A DNA stretch of 64,000 bases from a virus: positions 1-64,000 of IMG/VR virus record IMGVR_UViG_3300032294_002710; one strand, given 5' to 3'. Both the position numbers and the translations under genes were made by a program. The first letter of the stretch is position 1. Each line of letters opens with the position of its first letter. Positions 37,018 through 46,137 of the stretch are shown piece by piece. The notes under the pieces are model-generated. The model saw only the letters and a list, made by a program, of their open reading frames with translations. It ran no database searches and was not told the DNA's origin.

Positions 37018-38058
37018 ATGATAGGACAAAAATTTAATTTTGATGAGGTATTCTTTAGAGATTTGACAGTTTGTGTTTTAGATACTTTAGAAGGTAGATT
37101 AAATTGGATAAATAGGTTCACTTCTGGTGATATTGAGGTTCAAGTTCCTATTTACTATTCTTTAACTGGTGATGAGAGATTTTTACTAGACTCATTTCAA
37201 GACGATATTGTTTCTGAAAATAGGTATGTTGAGTTAAATACTGATCAAATTCCTAGAGGACATTTGACCTTTAATAATTTTAACATTAGAAGTGATGAGT
37301 TTAGAAATCCGAATGTTTGGCTTAGATCAGTTGTTGAAGACAATTTAGAAGTCAAAAAGTTGCTAAAACAAGTTAGGGCCATTCCAATTACAGTAACCTA
37401 TGATTTAGGAATTATTCTAAAAACAGAAATTGATGTATTTAAGTGTGCTCAAGAGATAATGAATACACTATGGTTGTATAGATTTATCTACTTTGAGCAC
37501 AATTATATGAATATTGATGCGGTTTTGACTATGCCAGATACTAATGCTATTGAAATAGTTAGAGAAAAAAATTTAAAAAGTGATAATACGGTAAAATTAA
37601 CACTCTCGTTGGAGGTACAAACATACTATCCTGCATTTACTTCTACAAAGGATTGTAAAATTTCAACTATCTTCACACCAGTTTGTGGTGTTGGTGATAA
37701 ATCTACCACTGTTGTAAAAGTTGGACCTGTTTTTTTAAAAAATTGCTCGAGTGTGAAATCTGTCAATTCTAATCTTTCTGAAGTTAGCATTGGTAATTTA
37801 GCAATTGGTGATGGAGTTCCAACTGGAACAGTTGTTAGATCAATTGATATTAATAACTCTGAAGTAACTCTTAGTAGAAGTATTTCTTGTGATATTGAAG
37901 GTTCGCAAATAACTTTTATACAAGACTTATCAGATTTTGTACAACCTTATAGAACAAGATGGTTTGGAAATTTACAACCAATGTTAGTAAATAGTATTAA
38001 GAGTAATAATCCTAATGCCAATTTCAATAATCCAAATTTTAACTCTAATCAAAAATGA
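37018..38058 (+). CDS. gp15: Tail completion/sheath stabiliser, T4 gp15-like
   Basis: 346 residues. The order of segments follows T4 gp15: an N-terminal helix, GDIEVQVPIYYSLTGDERFL (T4: GDKFIRVPITYASKEHFM), IPRGHLTFNNFNI (T4: LPRINLHLVDFSY), PITVTYDLGIILKTEIDVFKCAQEI (T4: IKMIYELSIFTRYEDDMFQI) and a strand LTLSLEVQTYYPAF. An extra beta domain (residues about 215-310) is inserted before the C-terminus. gp15 caps the tail and holds the last sheath ring at the neck. It ends in TGA. Confidence 0.7.
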   Translation: MIGQKFNFDEVFFRDLTVCVLDTLEGRLNWINRFTSGDIEVQVPIYYSLTGDERFLLDSFQDDIVSENRYVELNTDQIPRGHLTFNNFNIRSDEFRNPNVWLRSVVEDNLEVKKLLKQVRAIPITVTYDLGIILKTEIDVFKCAQEIMNTLWLYRFIYFEHNYMNIDAVLTMPDTNAIEIVREKNLKSDNTVKLTLSLEVQTYYPAFTSTKDCKISTIFTPVCGVGDKSTTVVKVGPVFLKNCSSVKSVNSNLSEVSIGNLAIGDGVPTGTVVRSIDINNSEVTLSRSISCDIEGSQITFIQDLSDFVQPYRTRWFGNLQPMLVNSIKSNNPNANFNNPNFNSNQK

Positions 38059-38118
38059 GAAAAAAAGACTTTTTAATTGTAATATATAGTTTATATAAAA
38101 AAAATAAAATACAAAAGT

Positions 38119-39399
38119 ATGAAGAATCTTAAACTTGAGTTGTTTAACTTCAAAAAGTCATTGTCTATTGACCAAAGCGACATTGAATATGTAATAGAAG
38201 GACATTTGAATTCACAGGAACTATCTGAGAAACAAGTAATTATTTCATTAAATGAGAAATTGAAGCCATTCACCTATGATAAGGAAGTAAAATCTTTCTT
38301 AGAAAATTTGAATGATGATATGAAAAATTATGAGCTTTTATATGAATTGAAAAATTTATATAATGTTCTTAATTCAAAAAATCAGGGAGAACTATATCGT
38401 CATCCAATAAATGTTTTATTACAAACTATTAATTTAGAATCTGATCAAGATAGAATGTCTAAGATTTTAAATGAATTAGCTGTATATGATTGGGTTCCAG
38501 AAATTAAATTATTTGTACATAATTTATCAAAATCACCTCAGCAAAAAACCAACCTATTGAGTGGTGGTAAAGCAGATTCAGTTTATACTATAGTTGAACA
38601 AGTAGAGGAAGGTCATTTGGCATTTTTAAGAGATTCTTGGTTTTTATTAACAGAAAATTCTATTGAAAAAACGCTTTTAGAAAATCATATTAAAGATGAG
38701 GAGAAATTAAGAACACTTAGAACATTACAAACTGCTATGCAGTTTTCTAGTATTTCAGAAAGTAGAATTGACTTTAGAATCTCTGAATATTTAACAGTTG
38801 GATTGTCTGTTGGATCAAAGGGTGGAATATTTATCAATGATGATGAATTGAATGAAGAAACAACTTTAGAAAGTCTGTTTTCATCTCCTGTTGTTCCAAT
38901 TGTTAATAAGAATTTTTATCCACTTTTAGTCGAAGTTTCCAAGAATATAGATTCTTTTGTTGAATTGGATGTTGTAAAAAGAGTTACTAACTTAATCACA
39001 CCTACTTTAGAGGTTTATGCTTTTAACTATAAGAATAATACATTTGTATACCGTTGTGATGAGAGATATGGTAATTCTTTCTTTAAGTATGAGTCGGCTC
39101 TTGAATTAGTTAACGAAGTAAGAAATGAGTTAAATTTTGATTTGACATATTTTTATGAAAATAAGTTATCTAAAGAATTAGTAACTAAGAGAAAATTAGA
39201 AGATAAAGAGAGAGAAATTACATTAAAATTAGAAGATGTTCATTTTAATATTTCTAAAGTTCAAGGATCAATAAAAATGATAGGAGAGTCTGAAGTTTTA
39301 GCTCAAGCTCTTTCAAACTTGAAGAAAAGAGAAGAATCTCTTTCGTTGGAATTACAAGCTGTTAAAGAGCTTCAGTATAAGGAAAGAGTTAGAATTTAA
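38119..39399 (+). CDS. Late phage protein with C-terminal coiled coil, 426 aa
   Basis: The N-terminus MKNLKLELFNFKKS partly matches the shared short signature. The middle (about 150-330) is a mixed domain, including GLSVGSKGGIFINDDEL. The last 90 residues are a coiled coil (KLEDKEREITLKLEDVHFNI...LKKREESLSLELQAVKELQ). It stands alone between two clear AT-rich gaps and is followed by a strong terminator, so it is probably well expressed. A virion or core role is plausible; no family recognised. Confidence 0.55.
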   Translation: MKNLKLELFNFKKSLSIDQSDIEYVIEGHLNSQELSEKQVIISLNEKLKPFTYDKEVKSFLENLNDDMKNYELLYELKNLYNVLNSKNQGELYRHPINVLLQTINLESDQDRMSKILNELAVYDWVPEIKLFVHNLSKSPQQKTNLLSGGKADSVYTIVEQVEEGHLAFLRDSWFLLTENSIEKTLLENHIKDEEKLRTLRTLQTAMQFSSISESRIDFRISEYLTVGLSVGSKGGIFINDDELNEETTLESLFSSPVVPIVNKNFYPLLVEVSKNIDSFVELDVVKRVTNLITPTLEVYAFNYKNNTFVYRCDERYGNSFFKYESALELVNEVRNELNFDLTYFYENKLSKELVTKRKLEDKEREITLKLEDVHFNISKVQGSIKMIGESEVLAQALSNLKKREESLSLELQAVKELQYKERVRI

Positions 39400-39418
39400 T
39401 TTAAAATTAAATTAAAAA

Positions 39419-39451
39419 TAAAAAAGACGAACTTTGGAGTTCGTCTTTTTT
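39419..39451 (+). terminator. Intrinsic terminator
   Basis: AGACGAACT (39425-39433) pairs with AGTTCGTCT (39438-39446) around TTGG, flanked by A and T runs. Confidence 0.85.
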
Positions 39452-39520
39452 ATTTTTAATAGTATAATAAATACTGAAGCATTAGAAGAGTTTCGTACTC
39501 AAAAAATAAATGCTTAATGA

Positions 39521-39886
39521 ATGTATCTTAATAATAAAGATTTGTATGTTGAAATGATTGTATCTAAAGCCCAAGGTAGATTAACAAGAAAGGCTGAAAA
39601 AATGTTAGAGCTATTGGCTAAAGAAACAATAAAAAAAATGAGATATTGGTCCAATGATGATAAAATGGATTGTTACCAATCTGGTCTTTTAGATATGTTC
39701 CAAAATTGGTATAATTTTAATGAGGAAAAGTCAGTAAATGCTTTCGCTTATTTTACTGAGGTTTTTAAACGAGGTATAGCCAAAGGTTTCAATGAGTTAT
39801 ATAAAAAGAAAGGAGATAACGATAATCTAATTAAAGTTATATCTATTGAAGGTTCTAATGATGGTCAAGGACTACATAGTCTTTAA
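39521..39886 (+). CDS. gp55: Late-transcription sigma factor, T4 gp55-like
   Basis: 121 residues, shorter than T4 gp55 (185). MYLNNKDLYVEMIVSK matches the gp55 start (YVNNKELLQAIIDWK). The segment CYQSGLLDMFQNWYNFNEEKSVNAFAYFTEVFKRGIAKGFNELYKKKGD aligns with the sigma region-2 part of gp55 ([41 protein letters not shown]). The T4 C-terminal extension that contacts the sliding clamp is replaced by a short tail ending in GLHSL. It should direct host RNA polymerase to late promoters, for which the TTAATATATAA elements are the obvious candidates. Confidence 0.8.
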   Translation: MYLNNKDLYVEMIVSKAQGRLTRKAEKMLELLAKETIKKMRYWSNDDKMDCYQSGLLDMFQNWYNFNEEKSVNAFAYFTEVFKRGIAKGFNELYKKKGDNDNLIKVISIEGSNDGQGLHSL

Positions 39887-39918
39887 TTTTAAAATAAATC
39901 AGTATAAATATAGAAAAT

Positions 39919-40965
39919 ATGAATAAAAAAGTAGCTTTAATCACTGGAGTAACTGGTCAAGATGGATCATATCTATCCGAATTTCTATTAGATAAGAATT
40001 ATATAGTTCATGGTATAAAAAGGAGAAGTTCATCCTTCAATACAGAGAGAATTGATAGTTTATATGAAATAACAAGGAATAGTAAAAACTTTCACCTACA
40101 TTATGGTGATTTAACTGATTCTACTAATTTAATTAGAATTATACAAGAAGTTCAACCTGATGAGATTTATAATTTGGCTGCTCAGTCACATGTTAAAGTT
40201 TCGTTTGAAACACCAGAATATACTGCAAATGCTGATGGTATAGGCACACTTCGAATATTAGAAGCTATAAGAATTTTAGGTCTTGATAAAAAGACAAAAT
40301 TCTACCAAGCATCAACATCAGAGATGTTTGGACTAGTTCAAGAAGTTCCTCAAAAAGAAACAACTCCTTTTTACCCTCGAAGTCCTTATGGCGTTGCTAA
40401 ATTATATTCTCATTGGATAACTGTAAATTACAGAGAGGCTTATAATATCTTCGCTTGTTCTGGAATTTTATTTAATCATGAGAGTCCTGTTCGTGGAGAG
40501 ACATTTGTTACTAGAAAAATAACACAAGCAGCTTGTAAAATTAAATTAGGACTACAAGAAAAGCTACTAATCGGTAATTTAGATGCTGAAAGAGATTGGG
40601 GCCACGCTAAAGATTATGTCGAGGGTATGTGGTTGATGTTACAGCAGGATAAACCAGATGATTATGTTCTGTCTACCGGTGAAAAAATATCTGTAAGAGA
40701 TTTTTGTACTATGTCATTTAAAGAACTTGGAATTGATATAGATTGGATTGGATCCGGAATAAACGAGAAAGGAGTGGATAAAAATACTGGTAGAGTTATA
40801 GTTGAAATTGATGAGGAATATTTTAGACCAACAGAGGTAGATCAATTATTAGGAGACTCAACTAAAGCTCGAACTATTTTGGGATGGAGACCAAAATACA
40901 CTGTTTATGACTTATGTAAAGAGATGGTGTTCTCGGATTTTGAAAAAATCTCAAAAGGATTATAA
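39919..40965 (+). CDS. gmd: GDP-mannose 4,6-dehydratase
   Basis: 348 residues, full length. The NADP-binding motif [19 protein letters not shown] opens a Rossmann fold. [13 protein letters not shown] is the GMD-specific loop. The catalytic set is STSEMFG (Thr and Glu) and [15 protein letters not shown] (Tyr-x-x-x-Lys), followed by [16 protein letters not shown]. The enzyme makes GDP-4-keto-6-deoxy-mannose, precursor of GDP-fucose and related sugars. In a phage it may alter host surface glycans or supply sugars for glycosylation. No partner epimerase or transferase is in the window. Confidence 0.95.
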   Translation: MNKKVALITGVTGQDGSYLSEFLLDKNYIVHGIKRRSSSFNTERIDSLYEITRNSKNFHLHYGDLTDSTNLIRIIQEVQPDEIYNLAAQSHVKVSFETPEYTANADGIGTLRILEAIRILGLDKKTKFYQASTSEMFGLVQEVPQKETTPFYPRSPYGVAKLYSHWITVNYREAYNIFACSGILFNHESPVRGETFVTRKITQAACKIKLGLQEKLLIGNLDAERDWGHAKDYVEGMWLMLQQDKPDDYVLSTGEKISVRDFCTMSFKELGIDIDWIGSGINEKGVDKNTGRVIVEIDEEYFRPTEVDQLLGDSTKARTILGWRPKYTVYDLCKEMVFSDFEKISKGL

Positions 40966-41037
40966 TGATATTTTATCAAACTTTTTAATGTTTAAAAAAT
41001 ACATTATTTTACTTGTTTAACTTTAAAAATATTAATT

Positions 41038-41331
41038 ATGAATAGATGTGTTTTTCAATTATGGGAAGAATCCGAAAAGGGGTGGGGAATTCGACCAGAT
41101 GGATGTTCAATTCACTTAGACGAACAAGAACTAAAAAGATATATTAGTAAAATCTATCAAAGTAGAACGGATGTCGTTCCTGATGAGTATGAAAGAGTTG
41201 TTGGTAGTAATGTAGATTGTTTTATTTCAGATACTTTATATGATAGGCTTTTAGAAAAGGGAACACTTAGACTTTTGGAAAATGAAAAAAATAACTTAGT
41301 TTCAATGGAGGAAATTATTTTTAAACCATGA
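41038..41331 (+). CDS. Hypothetical protein, 97 aa
   Basis: A compact acidic protein beginning MNRCVFQLWEESEKGWGIRPDG. Its TGA overlaps the ATG of the next gene (ATGA), so both are coupled. The family is not recognised, but the sequence looks like a genuine folded protein and not a shadow frame. Confidence 0.6.
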   Translation: MNRCVFQLWEESEKGWGIRPDGCSIHLDEQELKRYISKIYQSRTDVVPDEYERVVGSNVDCFISDTLYDRLLEKGTLRLLENEKNNLVSMEEIIFKP

Positions 41332-41654
41332 GTTTGTTTTTTATCATAATGAGTTTCTATTACCTAATTAATAGGACACAGCTACTCTACGATCCAGTGA
41401 ATTTGAGTTTTAAATTCAAAGATAGAAAATATAAATATAAAATATTTGTATTTACGGACATTTTATATTTTATATCTGAGCTAATTTACTACCCTTGGAT
41501 CTTAATACTACTCTTTTTTAATTTACATTTGTCGATATTTTTAATACTGTTGGTTTTACTTAGATGGGCCTTTTTAGATCCACAGAATGTAAAAACAGAT
41601 ACTACACATAGTATTATGAGGATAATGATATTGTCCTTATCTTTTATAAGTTAA
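41328..41654 (+). CDS. Small multi-spanning membrane protein
   Basis: 108 residues with hydrophobic segments at about 3-16, 45-70 and 70-85 (ILILLFFNLHLSIFLILLVLL) and a final short one. It is translationally coupled to the preceding gene. Possible roles include holin-like or exclusion functions, but no family motif is seen. Confidence 0.5.
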   Translation: MSLFFIIMSFYYLINRTQLLYDPVNLSFKFKDRKYKYKIFVFTDILYFISELIYYPWILILLFFNLHLSIFLILLVLLRWAFLDPQNVKTDTTHSIMRIMILSLSFIS

Positions 41655-42177
41655 ATTTCTTTAAGTGATCCTCAGTTATTACGATAAATTCCCATCCTTT
41701 CTTTTCACAGAATCTTATCATAGTATTCCATTTATCTCTATTTTTTTGAGCCATTTTTAAATCATACTCAAAATTTTTAAGTTTTTTCATTTTTGATGAA
41801 GAATCTGGTACTTGAAGTCTTTTTTCCTGTAAGGCAACAACCATTTCAAATTCTTTTTTTGGTTTAACTTCAGCTATTACTTTTTTTGTTAGACCATTTT
41901 CAAGTTTCATTTCGTAATAAAAGTCAGGATAATAATTGTGTGTTTTTACTCTGACATCACCATTATCAAAATGTGTCATTTGATATGGTATTGTTATGCA
42001 CTCTGCTCCCCACATAGATACTTTCTCACTTAAATCGAGCCAATTCATTATTTTAAATTCCCAAGAACTTCTATAATAGATCCCACCCTGTGAGTTCAAT
42101 TTTAATACCTTATCTTTATTTTTAGGTATAAAGTTACCTTGATGATAGTTACTATTTTTCGGAGCATTATTTAACAT
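41644..42177 (-). CDS. gp4: Head-completion nuclease, T4 gp4-like
   Basis: 177 residues. GGIYYRSSWEFKIMNWLDLS, SMWGAECITIPY, YYPDFYYEMKLENG and VIAEVKPKKE match the phage gp4 head-completion nuclease family, a PD-(D/E)xK-like fold with Glu in the SSWE helix, Asp in YPDF and E-x-K in AEVKP. T4 gp4 acts after packaging to finish the head before tail joining. The C-terminal KWNTMIRFCEKKGWEFIVITE is also typical. Confidence 0.85.
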   Translation of the reverse strand: MLNNAPKNSNYHQGNFIPKNKDKVLKLNSQGGIYYRSSWEFKIMNWLDLSEKVSMWGAECITIPYQMTHFDNGDVRVKTHNYYPDFYYEMKLENGLTKKVIAEVKPKKEFEMVVALQEKRLQVPDSSSKMKKLKNFEYDLKMAQKNRDKWNTMIRFCEKKGWEFIVITEDHLKKFNL

Positions 42178-42193
42178 AATAATATATATTGTT

Positions 42194-42889
42194 ATGGGTG
42201 CTTTACAAGAAAGAGTTAATTTAAATCAAAAGGTTTATGGAACAGATATAGTTGATTTCTATAAAAAAAATTCAATCTATATGGTTGATAAATATTCAAA
42301 AAGTGATGATATGTGTGAGGCTATACCCTTGAGTGACATATCTATGGGTAGGTTTTATTTCTTTCACTATGAGGATCCATCAAATTGGATGAGATATTCT
42401 CCAGTTTTTACTATAGAGTATAAACAGCTGAAGGATTTTAAAATTTTAATTTGTTTGAATTTTAATTTTATTCCTTTAGAGATTAGATCAGGCATTTTTG
42501 ATAAGTTTATATCTGAAAAAATGTTTGAAAGTAATTCACCACTAGAAGTTAATTTCCAAGGTATTTATACAGAGCTATTAAAATATGGATTTGAGTATAG
42601 TATTGTGGAATATAATGCTATTCAGTTGAAAATGGCACATAGAATAAATTTAGATCTCCTTCCTAGATTTCTCTACTCTTCGCATCCAAAAAATATTTAT
42701 GATCCAAATAAACTAATGCAAATTTGGACTGCTAAATTAGAAACGAGAAAAGAAAGACATGATGAACTCAATACATCAACATTGTCAGATTTTTATGATG
42801 CAAATTCACTTATTAATAATAAATATGATGTTTTATTAGGACATGTTAAAAGACTACAAGAAAGCTACGATAAGTTTAAAAACAAATAA
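42194..42889 (+). CDS. Conserved T4-like phage protein, 231 aa, probable virion-associated
   Basis: The region GRFYFFHYEDPSN, YSPVFTIEYKQLKDFKILICLNFNFIPLEIRSGIFDKF follows the pattern G-x-x-Y-F-x-Y-x-P ... P-x-x-x ... LNxxxxPxxxR that I recall from a conserved protein of T4-like phages. There it is usually read as a LGLNLHYLP motif. The C-terminal 50 residues are helical. It is divergent from the gp4-like gene, with an ATATATATT element just before the ATG. Confidence 0.5.
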   Translation: MGALQERVNLNQKVYGTDIVDFYKKNSIYMVDKYSKSDDMCEAIPLSDISMGRFYFFHYEDPSNWMRYSPVFTIEYKQLKDFKILICLNFNFIPLEIRSGIFDKFISEKMFESNSPLEVNFQGIYTELLKYGFEYSIVEYNAIQLKMAHRINLDLLPRFLYSSHPKNIYDPNKLMQIWTAKLETRKERHDELNTSTLSDFYDANSLINNKYDVLLGHVKRLQESYDKFKNK

Positions 42890-42924
42890 TTATAATTTCA
42901 TATAATTTGTAAAAAAAACTTTAT

Positions 42925-43962
42925 ATGAAAACTTTCTTTCTTGAGTACATTTGGTTGGATGGTAATACTCCTCAAAAACTTAGATCTAAAACAAAAATCG
43001 TAAAGGCTAAAAACGAAGATAAAATTAAATTGTCTAATTGGGGTTTTGATGGATCTTCTACAAATCAGGCCGAGACTTCAAAGTCTGAAATGGTTTTAGT
43101 TCCTGTTAATAAATTTAAAGATCCTTTTCGTGAAAACGGATTTTTAGTTATGTGTGAAGTGTATAATACTGACATGACTCCACATTCTTCTAATAAGAGA
43201 TACCAACTTTCAGAAACTTTAAAAGTTTCTGATGAAAAAACTATGTATGGATTTGAGCAAGAGTATATAATTTATGATAGAGAAACAGATAAACCATTAG
43301 GGTGGCCAAAAGATGGTTATCCTCGTCCTCAGGGGGACTATTATTGTGGTGTTGGTGGTAGTAATGTTTCTGGTAGAAAGTTTGTAGACAGACACGCTGA
43401 TCTTTGTTTAGAGGCTGGTCTCTCTTTTACTGGTATAAATGCTGAGGTTATGTTGGGTCAATGGGAGTATCAAATTGGACCGGTTTATGCCTTAGATGGA
43501 TCAGATCAACTTTGGATATCAAGATGGATTTTAGAAAGAGTTTCTGAAGAGTTTAACTATTTTATAGAGTTTCATCCTAAACCATTTAGAGGAAATGATT
43601 GGAATGGTAGTGGAATGCATGTTAACTTCTCTACTGAGTCTATGAGAGAAGATATGAATAATAAAAAACAATTAGTATTTGATGCTTGTGAAAAACTTGG
43701 AAAGTCAATAGACGATCACATAGATGTTTATGGTATTGATAACGAATTTAGATTAACTGGTGCTAATGAAACATGTTCTATAAGTCAGTTTAAATTTGGA
43801 ATCGGTGATAGAACAGCTTCTATACGAATTCCTTTTTCTATAAATGATGATGAAACACCAGGCTATTTAGAAGATCGAAGACCAGCTTCAAACGCTAATC
43901 CATATGAAATATGTGATGTGATGATTAAGACAATATGTGTTGGTGTTGAGGTTGAAAGTTAA
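42925..43962 (+). CDS. glnA: Glutamine synthetase, type II (GSII)
   Basis: 345 residues, full length for the compact eukaryotic-type GSII. Motifs in order are WGFDGSSTNQAET, MYGFEQEYIIYD (metal-binding Glu), YCGVGGSNVSGR, INAEVMLGQWEYQIGP, NGSGMHVNFST (ATP-side loop) and IRIPFSINDDETPGYLEDRRPASNANPY. All catalytic strands look intact. It condenses glutamate and ammonia to glutamine using ATP. A phage copy could sustain nitrogen supply for nucleotide synthesis. GSII is common in Bacteroidota, so host origin by transfer is likely (inference). A single gene with its own terminator. Confidence 0.96.
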   Translation: MKTFFLEYIWLDGNTPQKLRSKTKIVKAKNEDKIKLSNWGFDGSSTNQAETSKSEMVLVPVNKFKDPFRENGFLVMCEVYNTDMTPHSSNKRYQLSETLKVSDEKTMYGFEQEYIIYDRETDKPLGWPKDGYPRPQGDYYCGVGGSNVSGRKFVDRHADLCLEAGLSFTGINAEVMLGQWEYQIGPVYALDGSDQLWISRWILERVSEEFNYFIEFHPKPFRGNDWNGSGMHVNFSTESMREDMNNKKQLVFDACEKLGKSIDDHIDVYGIDNEFRLTGANETCSISQFKFGIGDRTASIRIPFSINDDETPGYLEDRRPASNANPYEICDVMIKTICVGVEVES

Positions 43963-43966
43963 TATT

Positions 43967-43995
43967 AAGTCCGATATAAATATCGGACTTTTTAT
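43967..43995 (+). terminator. Intrinsic terminator of the glutamine synthetase gene
   Basis: AAGTCCGATA (43967-43976) pairs with TATCGGACTT (43981-43990), loop TAAA, then TTTTATTTT. Confidence 0.85.
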
Positions 43996-43996
43996 T

Positions 43997-44007
43997 TTAA
44001 TATATAA
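43997..44007 (+). promoter_or_regulatory. TTAATATATAA promoter-like element, long spacing
   Basis: Exact TTAATATATAA directly behind the terminator, 19 bases before the ATG at 44027. Confidence 0.6.
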
Positions 44008-44026
44008 CTAAAACTTATCTGTAAAT

Positions 44027-44374
44027 ATGAGACATTTAAAAAAGTTTGAAGATCTTGACTATAAAGATATACTAGCTCAACAGGCTAAATTTAGAGAAGA
44101 GATTGAAAAATCTCGACTTGAAGAAATAGAAAGAAGAAGACAGGAATTATCTGGAAAGCATTTGTCAAAGCTATCATCAGAGTCTGAGAGAAAGAGTAAG
44201 ATGGAAACAATGATACAAGAACGACAAGAACTTACCCATTTAGTCATTCAAGCTTTAATTTATTCAGAACAGAATAAAGATGGATTTGATAATTTTAAAA
44301 ATGATTTAAAAGAACTATTGGATAAATATCCATTAGATAAGCTTCCTAGAAGTGGGTCATCAATTTATAGATAA
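44027..44374 (+). CDS. Small charged helical protein with capsid-targeting-like N-terminus
   Basis: 115 residues starting MRHLKKFEDLDYKD, which shares its first eight residues with the gene at 54211 but uses different codons for them. The rest is a charged helix (KFREEIEKSRLEEIERRRQEL) and a short helical domain. It sits directly upstream of the portal gene, among head genes, as expected for an internal head or core protein. Function unproven. Confidence 0.6.
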   Translation: MRHLKKFEDLDYKDILAQQAKFREEIEKSRLEEIERRRQELSGKHLSKLSSESERKSKMETMIQERQELTHLVIQALIYSEQNKDGFDNFKNDLKELLDKYPLDKLPRSGSSIYR

Positions 44375-44383
44375 ATTTAGGGA

Positions 44384-44409
44384 AAAGGTATAGTTAAATA
44401 TATACCTTT
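44384..44409 (+). terminator. Hairpin between small head gene and portal gene
   Basis: AAAGGTATA (44384-44392) pairs with TATACCTTT (44401-44409). A weak AT-rich stem followed by AAAATTTTT. It may be an attenuating terminator or an mRNA processing/stability hairpin. Confidence 0.4.
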
Positions 44410-44427
44410 AAAATTTTTAAAAATTTA

Positions 44428-46137
44428 ATGGCATCAACTTATAATCCTCTTGGGCAAAATACAACTCAGTTTAACAGCGCTATTGAAAATCGAGGACTTT
44501 TTAGTAGAATTTTAAGAAACTTATCATCATGGGGTATGAACTATGATGATATGATTATGAGAAACCAAGTCGGTGTTGGTATAAACGAAGATCCTTATAC
44601 TATACAAGGTAACTCAATGTATGACTTCTTTAGTAGAAGAGCTGTTGCCTCTGTTTTAAATAGAAAGTCAATTCCTTATTTAGATAGATCTTATGCTGAT
44701 AAAAGAAGAATTTTAAGAGAATATTCTATAAAGGATGAAATAAGAGATTTCGTATCAACAGTTTGTGATGAATGTGTTATTTACTCTGATAAAGATTTTT
44801 GCAGACCTAAAAACTTATCTAATGACTATACACAAGATGTTACGGATAAATATCAGGAATTCTTTGAGAAAATTTATAATAGATACGGTTTTTCAGATTC
44901 TGTTACCGCTTGGAACTTCATGAAAGATTTCTTGATTGATGGATATTTGGCAATGGAGATAGTTTGGGATGATAAAAAAAAGAATATTATACACTTTAAT
45001 AGATTAAGACCTGAGACTTTGGTTCCAGCTTTTGAACCATCTATAGGTAATATTTGGATTCAGTACCCGGAAGATCCACAATTAAGAAGAATATTTCTTG
45101 ATTCACAAATTATTTTTATTTCTTACTCTACTCAAAATGACTATTCTGAAACTTCATATGTGGAGGGCTTGATAAAACCATATAATCAGTTGAAGATAAT
45201 TGAGCAGACTAAAATTATGTTTAACATAATAAATGCCACTGTTTATCAAAAATTTACTATACCTGTTAAAGGTTTATCTAGACAAAAGGCTGAGGAGCAA
45301 ATAGGTCAATTAATAAATGATTACTCAGAGGAAGTTGAGTGGGATGACTCGTTAGGTACACTTCAAATAAATGGTACTAAACACCTACCATATAATAAAC
45401 AAATTTGGTTTCCAGAGGGTGATGCGGGTACTCCAAATATGGAGTTAGTCTCACCACAAGGACATAACCTAAATGAAGACGATATATTAAAGTGGTTTTA
45501 TAATATTTTAAAAAGAGCTTCAAAAATTCCAGTTCAAAGATTTGAAGGTGATAATGGTGGTGGTAATGTATTTACCGATGCTGCTGAGATGACAAGAGAT
45601 GAGGCTAAGTTTAGTAATTTTATTGGTAGATTAAGAGCGAATTTCAAAGAATTACTTGTTAAACCATTGAAATTGCAAATGTTGGTGGAATTTCCAGAAT
45701 TTAAAGATGATGAGGTTATTTTAAATCAAATTGATGTTGATTTTATTTCAAATCAATTGTTTGAGGAGTGGAAAAAATTAGGAAATATGTCTAAGAAAAT
45801 TGAAATACTTGGTAGTTATACTGGAATTCAGAAGGCTGATGGTACACCTTATTTCCACATAGAATATTTAATAGATCACGTGTTGAAATTATCATCTGAA
45901 GAAAAAGAGGAAAATAAAAGATACTGGGTTAAAGATGCTGCAGGAGCTGGATCTTCAGAGGCAACTCCTGGTGAGGCTGGTGCTGGTGAGGCTGGTGCTG
46001 AATTCGGTGGAGAAGAGGCCGGTGGCGCTCAAGCTACTCCTGAGACCCCTGAAGCTCCCGCTCCTGAGACAGGTGGTGGAGAAGCTGGTGGTGAGGCAGG
46101 TGGTGGAGAAGCTGGTGGTGGAGAATTTGAATTCTAA
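44428..46137 (+). CDS. gp20: Portal protein (T4 gp20-like)
   Basis: 569 residues. The N-terminal part (SMYDFFSRRAVASVLNRKSIPYLDRSY...KRRILREYSIKDEI) and the body (DGYLAMEIVWDDKKKNII, NRLRPETLVPAFEP, VEGLIKPYNQLKIIEQT, WFYNILKRASKIPVQRFEGD) follow the gp20-type portal. The last 75 residues are a low-complexity Gly/Ala/Glu/Pro tail, unusual for a portal. The dodecameric portal is the packaging vertex and head-assembly initiator. The gene order portal, protease-scaffold, capsid matches T4 (20-21-22-23). Confidence 0.93.
   Translation: MASTYNPLGQNTTQFNSAIENRGLFSRILRNLSSWGMNYDDMIMRNQVGVGINEDPYTIQGNSMYDFFSRRAVASVLNRKSIPYLDRSYADKRRILREYSIKDEIRDFVSTVCDECVIYSDKDFCRPKNLSNDYTQDVTDKYQEFFEKIYNRYGFSDSVTAWNFMKDFLIDGYLAMEIVWDDKKKNIIHFNRLRPETLVPAFEPSIGNIWIQYPEDPQLRRIFLDSQIIFISYSTQNDYSETSYVEGLIKPYNQLKIIEQTKIMFNIINATVYQKFTIPVKGLSRQKAEEQIGQLINDYSEEVEWDDSLGTLQINGTKHLPYNKQIWFPEGDAGTPNMELVSPQGHNLNEDDILKWFYNILKRASKIPVQRFEGDNGGGNVFTDAAEMTRDEAKFSNFIGRLRANFKELLVKPLKLQMLVEFPEFKDDEVILNQIDVDFISNQLFEEWKKLGNMSKKIEILGSYTGIQKADGTPYFHIEYLIDHVLKLSSEEKEENKRYWVKDAAGAGSSEATPGEAGAGEAGAEFGGEEAGGAQATPETPEAPAPETGGGEAGGEAGGGEAGGGEFEF

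Noticed and set aside
42890-42924. Host-type promoter before glutamine synthetase (CATATAATTTG)
   Set aside because: The -7-like box has the wrong internal spacing and there is no TTTG about 20 bases upstream; too weak to call.
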